Part shown: positions 53,486 through 61,440 of the stretch, piece after piece | Position numbering within the stretch: the first letter of the stretch is position 1 | Layout of the letters: each line of letters starts with the position of its first letter | From: Enterococcus sp. RIT-PI-f | GTDB taxonomy: Bacteria > Bacillota > Bacilli > Lactobacillales > Enterococcaceae | Direction of reading: 5' to 3' | Assembly: GCF_001297065.1 (NCBI RefSeq) | Contig: NZ_LHOX01000021.1 | Span: forward strand, 124,001-188,000 | DNA: 64,000 nt | Notes under the pieces: generated by a model | Databases searched by the model: none | What the model was told of the DNA's origin: nothing | Seen by the model: only the letters and a program-made list of their open reading frames with translations | Program-made: the position numbers and the translations under genes

Positions 53486-53512
53486 TTAACCCACCCCACA
53501 TTCTGCCGATAC
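53486..53512 (+). promoter_or_regulatory. SigD/FliA-type promoter of fliC
   Basis: TTAA (53486-53489), exactly 15 bases, GCCGATAC (53505-53512); about 50 bases before the ATG. It is one of the two sites with the full GCCGATA (the other is motA), fitting the most highly expressed late gene. Confidence 0.85.
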
Positions 53513-53564
53513 ATAGTATCAGAGGGCAACCTTAGCGAATACACACAATTAGGAGGAACTATAC

Positions 53565-54584
53565 ATGAGAATCAATACGAATGTTTCAGCATTAAATACG
53601 TACTCAAGCTTAACCAGCGCCAATGCATCAAAAAGTGCATCTCTATCTAAATTATCTTCAGGCTTACGAATCAACAAAGCCGGTGATGACGCAGCGGGAC
53701 TAGCGATCTCAGAAAAAATGAAAGGCCAGATCGGCGGCTTATCACAAGCAAAAAGCAACGCCCAAGACGGTATTTCATTGATCCAAACTGCAGAAGGTGC
53801 CTTGAACGAAACCCACAGCATTTTAGGCCGTATGCGTGACTTAGCAGTGCAAAGCTCAAATGGTACCTTGAGCCAAGACGATCGCGATGCCATTGAAAAA
53901 GAATACACAGCTTTAACAGATGAAATCGATCGTATTAGTACAACAACTGAATTCAATAAAAAAAGTTTGTTGTCTGGCGCTGATGCTGCAGGAGATGCAC
54001 AAGAGTTTACATTTCAAATTGGTGCAAATGCCAATCAAACCGTTTCAGTTTCAATTAAAAATATGGGATCTGGTTCTGACGGACTTGGTGTGAAAGGCTT
54101 AACTTTAAGTGCAGCGAAGAGTGATACGGATATTGAAAAAGAGTTTTTAGCAAGTGAAAAAACCTACGATGGGGCTGGAAAAGTAGTTACTGAAGATGGT
54201 AAAAAAGCGTCTGAACTAAAAGAGGCAGCTGAAGCTGAGGATGCAACAGATGCGGATAAGGCAAGCTACCAAGCTGCGTTGAAAACCTTTAAAGCAGCAG
54301 ACACTGAATCGAATGCTATATCTACAATTGATAAAGCAATCTCCTCTGTATCAGACCAACGTGCTGCCTTAGGTGCTGCACAAAACCGTCTAGAACATAC
54401 CATCAACAACTTAGGTACAACCCAAGAAAACATCTCTGAAGCCAACTCACGCATTCGTGACGTGGATATGGCACAAGAAATGATGAGCTTTACGAAGAGC
54501 AATATCCTTTCTCAAGCAGCAACATCCATGTTGGCACAAGCAAACTCTATGCCAAACAGCGTATTGAGCTTGCTACAAGGATAA
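53565..54584 (+). CDS. fliC: Flagellin
   Basis: 339 residues. Conserved D0/D1 N-terminus ([39 protein letters not shown]) and C-terminus ([21 protein letters not shown] ... SVLSLLQG) flank a short, Ala/Glu/Lys-rich variable middle (about 185-250). The D1 segment [15 protein letters not shown] resembles the region recognised by TLR5 in other flagellins, with the key Arg kept. Only one flagellin gene is in the window. AGGAGG precedes the ATG. Confidence 0.97.
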   Translation: MRINTNVSALNTYSSLTSANASKSASLSKLSSGLRINKAGDDAAGLAISEKMKGQIGGLSQAKSNAQDGISLIQTAEGALNETHSILGRMRDLAVQSSNGTLSQDDRDAIEKEYTALTDEIDRISTTTEFNKKSLLSGADAAGDAQEFTFQIGANANQTVSVSIKNMGSGSDGLGVKGLTLSAAKSDTDIEKEFLASEKTYDGAGKVVTEDGKKASELKEAAEAEDATDADKASYQAALKTFKAADTESNAISTIDKAISSVSDQRAALGAAQNRLEHTINNLGTTQENISEANSRIRDVDMAQEMMSFTKSNILSQAATSMLAQANSMPNSVLSLLQG

Positions 54585-54610
54585 GCACCTTTGCTCTTAT
54601 CTTTACTTAC

Positions 54611-54642
54611 AAGAACTGTCTGGGGGAAGGGCAGTTCTTGTT
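54611..54642 (+). terminator. Weak terminator after fliC
   Basis: AAGAACTG (54611-54618) / CAGTTCTT (54632-54639), then GTTTA. The poor T-tract suggests partial read-through into flaG-fliD-fliS, which show no SigD promoter of their own. Confidence 0.6.
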
Positions 54643-54695
54643 TACATAGAATACCGCTTTCGTCTTTTACTTAAATCAGAAATGAGGCATGTTGT

Positions 54696-55070
54696 ATGGC
54701 GATCGATCCGATTTCCCTAGATGGGGTGACTAAAATCACACCGGTTCTACCCGTTGAACCAATCAAAGACAGCCAAGTGCTGACGGCGAATGACCAAAAC
54801 GAAGCACAGGATAAGCAAACAGAGATCCATTACTTCTCGAAAAAAGACCAAGCATCGATCAAGGCTTCGGTGGAAACGTTGAACCACAAATTGTTAGGCA
54901 AAGACATGAAATTGGCTTACGAAGTCCATGAACGAACTGGCCGCACCATGGTTCGGCTCATTGATATGCGAACGGAAGAAGTCATCAAGGAAATACCGCC
55001 AGCCAATATGTTAGATGTCATCGGCAAGATTTGGGATGACATGGGTATTGCTGTCGATCGAAAGGGATGA
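54696..55070 (+). CDS. flaG: FlaG family flagellar protein
   Basis: 124 residues. The conserved C-terminal part (LAYEVHERTGRTMVRLIDMRTEEVIKEIPPANMLD) defines the family; the N-terminal part is variable. FlaG affects filament length in several bacteria. It lies between fliC and fliD; fliD follows after 4 bases. Confidence 0.92.
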   Translation: MAIDPISLDGVTKITPVLPVEPIKDSQVLTANDQNEAQDKQTEIHYFSKKDQASIKASVETLNHKLLGKDMKLAYEVHERTGRTMVRLIDMRTEEVIKEIPPANMLDVIGKIWDDMGIAVDRKG

Positions 55071-55074
55071 AACT

Positions 55075-56499
55075 ATGGCAAGTGTCACCAGCAGTTCAGG
55101 TATCAGTACTACATTAGGCAGTTACTCAGGGATCACATCAGATGATATCGAGAGTTTATTGGCGGCTGATTCCGTCAATAAGACCCGGGCGCAAAACAAA
55201 ATCACCACGATCACTGCCCAAAAGACAGCATGGAGTGATATCAGTACCCGTTTAACCAACTTTCTGAACAAAGTTGAGGCGTTGCAAAAAGTTGATGCCT
55301 ATCAAACCAAGAAGGTGACCACGTCCAATAGCAGTATTGCGTCGATCGCAGGAACGACCGATGCGCCAGAAGGCACTTATGATCTGAAAGTCAATCAATT
55401 GGCGACGGCTACCAAAGTCACGGGGACTAAAGTAGCTGACAGCAGTACGACAGCCTTGAATATTAGTGGACAACTGACTTTGACAAGTGCTGAAGTAGAT
55501 GACAAAGGAGAAGCAATCACTGCAACCATTGAAATCAGCAGTGAACAAACCCTGAAAGACGTCGCAGCCAAAATCAATGAACAAACCAAAACAACCTCGA
55601 TTGCGGCAAGTATTGTTGATAATCGCTTGATTTTGACCAATAGCAAAATGGGGGACAAAACCTTCTTAATCGATGGCGACGCTGTCGAAGGATTAGGCAT
55701 TGGTGCAACAGCAACCACGACCCAAGGTCAGCCAGCGTTGTTTGAATTGGATGGACTGGCTATCTCTCGAGATAGCAACAGTGTGACGGATGTCATTGAT
55801 GGCGTGACGTTGACATTGGCCAAAAAAAGCGATGAACATGTGACCTTATCTCTAACCAACGACACATCTAAAATCGTTGATGCCGTCCAAGGATTGGTGG
55901 ATCAGTACAACAGCTTGATGAATTTTATCGGCGAAAAGTTGGCTGTCGGGGACCCCAGCAGCGAGGACAACACTACCGGCGCCTTAGTCGGCGACAGTGC
56001 CTTGACACGGCTGCAAGCCCAATTAAGAAACTTGATCACGATCCCTTCTGTCAGCGGCTCAGCATTGACGCCTAACAAGTTGGGTATCTCCAATGTCGAT
56101 AATGAAGGCACTTTAGGCCTAGACACGACCAAATTAAAAGAAGCGATCGCGGCGGATCCGTCAGCAGTCAAATCCTTCTTTTATGCTTCGACCAAGACCA
56201 AAGCAGCAGATGGAACATCTACCACGACAGAAAGCGGCTATACACTGGCGTTGAAAGAATTGGCCAATAGCTATGTCGTCAATACATCTACCAATAAAGG
56301 CGTGATTGCAACAAAATCGGCGACTTATGATACCACGATCAAAGATTTGAATAAGCAGATCGAGCGGTTTGACGATATTTTGGCGATGAAAAAAGAACGA
56401 TATGTCACGATGTTTACTAAACTAGATACGGTCATGATGGAAGCTGAGAGTCAATTGAGCTATTTAACGAGTCAATTTTCAACAACCTCCAGCAGCTAA
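55075..56499 (+). CDS. fliD: Filament cap protein FliD
   Basis: Start at ATG 55075 (AAAGGG upstream); the longer frame runs into flaG. About 474 residues. N-terminal GITSDDIESLLAADSVNKTRAQNKITTITAQKTAWSDISTRL-type region and the C-terminal helix with KDLNKQIERFDDILAMKKERYVTMFTKLD are typical. It caps the growing filament. Confidence 0.94.
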   Translation: MASVTSSSGISTTLGSYSGITSDDIESLLAADSVNKTRAQNKITTITAQKTAWSDISTRLTNFLNKVEALQKVDAYQTKKVTTSNSSIASIAGTTDAPEGTYDLKVNQLATATKVTGTKVADSSTTALNISGQLTLTSAEVDDKGEAITATIEISSEQTLKDVAAKINEQTKTTSIAASIVDNRLILTNSKMGDKTFLIDGDAVEGLGIGATATTTQGQPALFELDGLAISRDSNSVTDVIDGVTLTLAKKSDEHVTLSLTNDTSKIVDAVQGLVDQYNSLMNFIGEKLAVGDPSSEDNTTGALVGDSALTRLQAQLRNLITIPSVSGSALTPNKLGISNVDNEGTLGLDTTKLKEAIAADPSAVKSFFYASTKTKAADGTSTTTESGYTLALKELANSYVVNTSTNKGVIATKSATYDTTIKDLNKQIERFDDILAMKKERYVTMFTKLDTVMMEAESQLSYLTSQFSTTSSS

Positions 56500-56538
56500 T
56501 GAAACGCGGATAGGATGCTACGTAGAAAGGATCGAACG

Positions 56539-56865
56539 ATGGACACTTTTGAGACACTTGATAGCCGTTTGACCCAGATTTTGGCAGGGTTCAATCAATG
56601 GCAAGGCTCCGTTGAAGAAGCGGCAGCCTTGATGACACAAAACCAATCGTTGCTTGATGGGTTGACCACTGATTCAGTGCATAGTCCTGAAACAGCGGCG
56701 TTAGCCCAACAAGTTATGAACGCCTATCAAGACTTTTTGGCCCAACTCAAAGCACAGCAGCAAGTGATCAAACAAGAATTGGCCCGGTTGAATCGGCCGA
56801 ACAATTTGGTTAAAACCTATCTGCAACAAGAAGATGGTGCAGCTTTCGTGGAATTTGATTTATAA
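56539..56865 (+). CDS. Unassigned small protein between fliD and fliS (FliT-like by position)
   Basis: Start at ATG 56539 with GAAAGG 8 bases upstream. 108 residues, almost entirely helical and rich in Gln, Leu and Ala, without signal or membrane segments. I do not recognise a family. Its place between the cap gene and the FliS chaperone gene, its size and its helical nature make a FliT-type chaperone for FliD the leading guess. Both neighbours are within 40 bases, so it belongs to the same transcript. Confidence 0.75.
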   Translation: MDTFETLDSRLTQILAGFNQWQGSVEEAAALMTQNQSLLDGLTTDSVHSPETAALAQQVMNAYQDFLAQLKAQQQVIKQELARLNRPNNLVKTYLQQEDGAAFVEFDL

Positions 56866-56879
56866 GTGAGGAGAAAGAA

Positions 56880-57248
56880 ATGAATTATCAGCAAATGCAA
56901 AACAATTATCTGCAAAACCAAGTGATGAGCGCCTCCCCCAATAAATTGATAGAAATGCTGTTGCAAGCAGCTGTCAAACACGTCAAGTTAGGGCAGATCG
57001 CCATCACTGAGGCACAGCCAGCTAAAGCCCATCAGCAGTTGACCAAAGCCCAAAATATTCTATTGGAATTGCGCTATGCTTTGGATGCTGCACAAGGTGG
57101 AGAGATCGCAGCAGATTTGGATCAACTGTACGGCTATATGTATGATGAATTGGTCCAAGCCAATGTCCGCAAAGATCCGCAACCTGCAGCACAGGTAGCA
57201 AGTTTGTTGTCAGAGTTGTTGGAAAGTTGGCAAACCATCACCCAATAA
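56880..57248 (+). CDS. fliS: Flagellin chaperone FliS
   Basis: 122 residues. The opening YQQMQNNYLQNQVMSASPNKLIEMLLQAAVKHVKLGQIAI is the FliS signature. It binds flagellin in the cytoplasm and prevents early polymerisation. GTGAGGAG precedes the ATG. Last recognised flagellar gene in this direction. Confidence 0.95.
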   Translation: MNYQQMQNNYLQNQVMSASPNKLIEMLLQAAVKHVKLGQIAITEAQPAKAHQQLTKAQNILLELRYALDAAQGGEIAADLDQLYGYMYDELVQANVRKDPQPAAQVASLLSELLESWQTITQ

Positions 57249-57403
57249 AATCATTGGTATCTATGGATAAATGAAAAATAACCGACAAATGATTAAATTT
57301 TCCCCATGTATCCCTTTACATTGAGTCTAATTTTTTACCTCCATGCGACTATCTGGTACTCTTTTTATGAGTGCACTAGAAAAGGTGCAAGGAGGTTTTT
57401 TTT

Positions 57404-59131
57404 ATGCAAAAAATAAAACAGCATCCACTGATGGGGCAGGTTTTGCTATTGATTGGCATGAGTGTCGTCTTTTTGCTGCCGCAAATCATTGGCAAAGGCA
57501 TGATCTTAGGGTCCGATGTGGTCTTTCACTTCAATCGCTTTTATGAAACCAGTCAGCAAATCAAAGAAGGCAATTTCCAGTACTTTTTATCGATCTATGG
57601 GTTCCAGCAATCTGGGCGGATCGTCAATGCATTGTATGGCCCTTTTTTTGCGTACTTTCAAGGGCTGTTGGTTCTGTTGAGTCCTTCTTGGTATGCGTAT
57701 CAATTGCTGTCAAATGGCTTGCTGTATCTGTTGGCAGGCTTCTCGATGTATGGACTGCTGCGGCACCTCAAGGTAAATGGCTGGTTGGCCACAGCAATGG
57801 GGATTTTTTATATGTCGACCTATTCGATCCAATACTGGATCGAACGACAAGGATTCTCTGCTTGGGGTGCGGCAGTTTTACCTTTATGTCTGATTCCGTT
57901 GATTGCATTAGGCCAAGAAAAACGGTTGCGGCCATTTGCTGTGGGTGTTTCGGTCGCTGTCTTGTTTCAAATCCATGTGTTCTCAAGTATTTTGCTGGTC
58001 TTGATGTACGGCCCCTTTTTTATTCGTGCGTTCTTTCGCAGCGAGGAACCGCAGGCCAAACGTCAGCTGATCATCAAATTGGTGGGTGCCATCGCAATTT
58101 TTATGGTATTGACAGCGAATATTTGGGTGGGGATGGCAGATCTGTATTTGAACAACCAGCTTTTGGCACCTTTCGTCAACCATAATATGCAGAACAATAC
58201 GATTACTGGCACCAGTAGTTACTGGTGGTCAACACCGGTACTGTTGCCGATCCTCTGTGCCCTATTCTTTTGTGGTGCGTTGAAAGTTTGGTCCAAGTTG
58301 ACCAGTGACTTCAAGTTACTGACTTGGGTGGCGGCGATTTTTTTCATTTTAGCCACCAATTTTGTGCCTTGGACTTGGCTGGGCAGTTTGGATAATGGAT
58401 TGATTGCATTGATCCAGTTCCCATTTCGCTTTTTTGTGCCCGCCACGGTGTTGATCATTGCAGGTCTATGCTTGCTGATCCCTTATTACCAAGGTCAGCA
58501 GTTGGTCAAACCGGTTTGGGTCGTCTTATTGGTGCTGTTGAGTAGTGGTCAAGTGCTGATCCAAACGACGAACAAAATGCGAGAATGGCAATCAGATGAA
58601 GCAGCGGTAACTTTACGCAATCATACTTATTTAGGTACAGACTCTGCCGCTGAATTGAAAGCCGCTTATTTTGTCACAGACAAATCCTTAGCGTTGGATC
58701 TTTATCAGCGCTCCACACCGGATTATGTGCCGATTTACCAAGAAACCACTGAAAACAAATATGATGCCTATGGGGAGCAAATCATAGAAGGCAACAATAC
58801 TGTCATAAAGACGGTAGAAAATGGCAAGCTGACGGTACGTTGGCAGGGAGATGCTGTTGACTGGGTACAAATACCGATCATCAATTATCGGTACACAGAA
58901 CTGACGCTGAACGAAAAGTCCCTTACGAGAGAGGATATCCAGCTAAGTACGATTGGTGTGGTGACTGTGCAGCAGAAAGTGGGATCGAATGTCTTGGTAG
59001 TAGATTACGATGCGCCATGGTATTTTGATAGTGCCTTGTGGCTTACGATGGCAGCATGGCTGATATTACCGATTGGGTATGCCGCTTGGTGGTGGCGATG
59101 GTCGAAAAAGACAAGCACAGCAATCAAATAA
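57404..59131 (+). CDS. Polytopic membrane protein, 6-pyruvoyl-tetrahydropterin synthase-related (GT-C-like)
   Basis: 575 residues with about ten to eleven hydrophobic helices, a ~100-residue outer domain near the C-terminus and a last membrane helix. An acidic/aromatic loop after the first helix (LGSDVVFHFNRFYE) resembles the first catalytic loop of GT-C lipid-sugar glycosyltransferases. The family name is historical and does not imply pterin chemistry. AAGGAGG and an 8-base T-run precede the ATG. It lies 155 bases after fliS without a clear terminator between, so it may share transcripts with the flagellin genes. A role in envelope or flagellin glycosylation is possible but unproven. Confidence 0.7.
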   Translation: MQKIKQHPLMGQVLLLIGMSVVFLLPQIIGKGMILGSDVVFHFNRFYETSQQIKEGNFQYFLSIYGFQQSGRIVNALYGPFFAYFQGLLVLLSPSWYAYQLLSNGLLYLLAGFSMYGLLRHLKVNGWLATAMGIFYMSTYSIQYWIERQGFSAWGAAVLPLCLIPLIALGQEKRLRPFAVGVSVAVLFQIHVFSSILLVLMYGPFFIRAFFRSEEPQAKRQLIIKLVGAIAIFMVLTANIWVGMADLYLNNQLLAPFVNHNMQNNTITGTSSYWWSTPVLLPILCALFFCGALKVWSKLTSDFKLLTWVAAIFFILATNFVPWTWLGSLDNGLIALIQFPFRFFVPATVLIIAGLCLLIPYYQGQQLVKPVWVVLLVLLSSGQVLIQTTNKMREWQSDEAAVTLRNHTYLGTDSAAELKAAYFVTDKSLALDLYQRSTPDYVPIYQETTENKYDAYGEQIIEGNNTVIKTVENGKLTVRWQGDAVDWVQIPIINYRYTELTLNEKSLTREDIQLSTIGVVTVQQKVGSNVLVVDYDAPWYFDSALWLTMAAWLILPIGYAAWWWRWSKKTSTAIK

Positions 59132-59137
59132 CAATGT

Positions 59138-59172
59138 AAGCCTCTGCCAATTTGTGCGGAGGCTTCTTCTTT
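59138..59172 (+). terminator. Terminator after the large membrane protein gene
   Basis: AAGCCTCTGC (59138-59147) pairs with GCGGAGGCTT (59156-59165) with one G-U pair, followed by a broken T-tract (CTTCTTTG). Confidence 0.7.
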
Positions 59173-59213
59173 GTTTGATGTGCTATTGACCATTGATGGC
59201 AGACTACATCAAT

Positions 59214-59229
59214 CGTTGCGTTCGCAACG
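59214..59229. promoter_or_regulatory. Palindromic operator on the marR promoter
   Basis: CGTTGCG-TT-CGCAACG, perfect 7-bp arms, overlaps the -35. Fits a dimeric MarR-type binding site and predicts autorepression. Confidence 0.65.
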
Positions 59230-59244
59230 GTTTTTCTTTATACT
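59216..59244 (+). promoter_or_regulatory. Promoter of marR and the ABC exporter genes
   Basis: TTGCGT (59216-59221), 17-base spacer, TATACT (59239-59244); 43 bases before the marR ATG. Confidence 0.7.
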
Positions 59245-59287
59245 AGAAAGCAAGCAAAAAGTCAGAACAGCAGAGAGGAAAGATAAG

Positions 59288-59728
59288 ATGGAAGCCATTA
59301 TTCGTTCAATCAACCATATCGCTCGCATGGCGACTTTATATCGAGAACAAGAATTGAAAAAATATGGGTTAGGGGCGATGCACCACACCTATCTATTGAA
59401 TATTTGCCGTCAGCCTGGGATTAGCCAAGAGGCACTGGCAAAGTTGATTTTTGTCAATAAGAGCAATGTGGCCCGTCAACTAGCGGTTTTGGAAGAAAAG
59501 GGATTTGTTACACGGCAAACCAGTCAGGAAGACCGTCGGCAATTGCTGGTTTACCCTACAGAAGATGCGCGTGCACTCATACCTGTGATCCAAGACATTT
59601 TGCAACGATGGAATGCCCGAGTGATGGTTGATTTTTCCGCCGAAGAACAAAAACAATTACTAGACCAGCTGGCGGTGGTCAAAGAAAAATCCCAACAATT
59701 GCTAGAGAAAGCAGAGGTGGGGGAATGA
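59288..59728 (+). CDS. MarR family transcriptional regulator
   Basis: Start at ATG 59288 (AGAGAGG upstream); the longer frame includes the promoter region. 146 residues with the winged helix of MarR proteins: ISQEALAKLIFVNKSNVARQLAVLEEKGFVTRQTSQEDRRQLLVYPTED. Such dimers leave DNA on binding small hydrophobic compounds. It overlaps the first ABC gene by ATGA and a perfect palindrome lies on its promoter, so it probably controls itself and the exporter. Confidence 0.92.
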   Translation: MEAIIRSINHIARMATLYREQELKKYGLGAMHHTYLLNICRQPGISQEALAKLIFVNKSNVARQLAVLEEKGFVTRQTSQEDRRQLLVYPTEDARALIPVIQDILQRWNARVMVDFSAEEQKQLLDQLAVVKEKSQQLLEKAEVGE

Positions 59729-61440
59729 ATTTACTCAAACAATATATCAGACCCTATGTCGGTCGCATCTCCCTTGGTGTAAGTATCAAGTTTTTCGGTT
59801 CATTGATGGATCTGCTCTTGCCTTGGATATTGGCTTATATTATCGATACGGTGATTCCTACCAAGGAAGTACCTCAGATTTTTCTTTGGGGCGGGGTGAT
59901 GCTGATTTGTTCTGTGATTGCCGTTGTGACCAACATTGTGGCCAATCGAATGGCTTCGAGTGTTGCCCGGGATACAACAGGACATATCCGCCATGATTTG
60001 TTTGCCAAAGTCAGTTACTTATCGATTCCGCAAATCGAATCGGTAGGTGTGCCATCGTTGGTTTCCCGCTTGACAACCGATACATACAATATTCACCAAA
60101 CGGTAGGGATGAGTCAGCGCCTAGGTATCCGCGCACCGATTCTTTTGCTGGGGGGGATCATGATCACTGCGACGCTCGATCTAGTCTTGACGCTGGTATT
60201 GGTAGGTGTGCTGCCCTTCACATTGATCGCAGCGGTCTTGATCTCTAAACGTGGGATTCCTTTGTTTGCCACTTTGCAGCAGCAAGTGGATTTACTGGTT
60301 CGGACTGTGCGAGAGAATGTGACTGGGGCTCGGGTGATCAAAGCATTGTCAAAAGCAGACGTTGAGAAAACCCGTTTTGATCAAGTCAATCGCGGCGTGG
60401 TCGTTGCTGAAACCCATGCCAATCGAACAATGGCCGCCACGCCACCTTTGATGGACCTTTTTTTGAATATTGGGCTGACACTAGTGATCGTTGTCAGTGC
60501 GTTTCGCGTCAATCAAGGGTTGACCCAGCCAGGAGTGATCATTGCCTTTTTGACTTATTTTACGATCATTTTGAATGCGATGTTGAGTATCACCCGTATT
60601 TTTGTGATTGTTTCTAAAGGATTGGCGTCGGCTGATCGGATTCAAGCGGTTTTGCAATTGCCACAGCATATGCGGGTGCTTGATGGTCCAGTGAAAAAAG
60701 AAGCAGCCCATATCGTCTTCGATCATGTGTCCTTTACGTATCCGAATGGCAATCAAGTGTTGAAAGAGATCGATTTTTCTTTACTGCCTGGAGAGACTCT
60801 TGGGATCATCGGAGCGACAGGAAGCGGCAAGTCCACGATCGTGAAGTTATTATTGCGTCTGTATGATCCCACTGCCGGACAGATTCGCGTCGATGGCCGG
60901 GATCTGCGAACGATTCCTTCGGAGGAACTGCATCAACTTTTTGGGATCGTCCTGCAAAAAGATATCTTATTTGCCGAATCCATTGCTGAGAATATTGCTT
61001 TTGGGCGTCGTTTTTCGAAAGAACAGTTGGAAGAAGCCGCAGCACGGGCACAAGCCAAAGAATTTATTGAAACATTGCCTGAACGGTTTGGTCATCAATT
61101 ACATGCCAAAGGCAGCAATCTAAGTGGCGGGCAAAAACAACGGGTGCTGCTGTCCCGCGCTTTGGCGGGAGAACCAGAAATATTGGTTTTAGATGATTCA
61201 GCCAGTGCATTAGACTATCAAACCGATGCCCGTTTGCGCCGGGTCTTAAAAGAAGATTTTCGCGAAACAACAACCATCTTGATTGCCCAGCGCATCAGCT
61301 CAATTCAGCATGCTGATAAAATTTTGGTACTAGAAGATGGTGGCGTCAATGGGTTTGGCACGCACGCATCGTTACTGGCGACAAATCAGATTTATCAAGA
61401 GATTTATCAAGGACAGACAGGAGGTGCGATCAATGGCTAA
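59725..61440 (+). CDS. Heterodimeric ABC exporter, subunit with degenerate ATP site
   Basis: 571 residues: six-helix export domain (about 1-310) and ATPase domain. Walker A GATGSGKST and signature LSGGQ are canonical. The residue after Walker B is Asp (LVLDDSAS) instead of the catalytic Glu, and the switch His is Gln (IAQRISS). These are the marks of the degenerate half in exporters such as LmrCD, EfrCD or BmrCD. It works with the next gene product, most likely exporting drugs or lipophilic compounds. Translation of both genes is coupled by an 8-base overlap. Confidence 0.93.
   Translation: MNLLKQYIRPYVGRISLGVSIKFFGSLMDLLLPWILAYIIDTVIPTKEVPQIFLWGGVMLICSVIAVVTNIVANRMASSVARDTTGHIRHDLFAKVSYLSIPQIESVGVPSLVSRLTTDTYNIHQTVGMSQRLGIRAPILLLGGIMITATLDLVLTLVLVGVLPFTLIAAVLISKRGIPLFATLQQQVDLLVRTVRENVTGARVIKALSKADVEKTRFDQVNRGVVVAETHANRTMAATPPLMDLFLNIGLTLVIVVSAFRVNQGLTQPGVIIAFLTYFTIILNAMLSITRIFVIVSKGLASADRIQAVLQLPQHMRVLDGPVKKEAAHIVFDHVSFTYPNGNQVLKEIDFSLLPGETLGIIGATGSGKSTIVKLLLRLYDPTAGQIRVDGRDLRTIPSEELHQLFGIVLQKDILFAESIAENIAFGRRFSKEQLEEAAARAQAKEFIETLPERFGHQLHAKGSNLSGGQKQRVLLSRALAGEPEILVLDDSASALDYQTDARLRRVLKEDFRETTTILIAQRISSIQHADKILVLEDGGVNGFGTHASLLATNQIYQEIYQGQTGGAING

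Noticed and set aside
57374-57401. Hairpin and T-run before the large membrane protein as a terminator
   Set aside because: The stem is short with a bulge, and the T-run lies between the ribosome binding site and the start codon, so it fits a leader better than a terminator.
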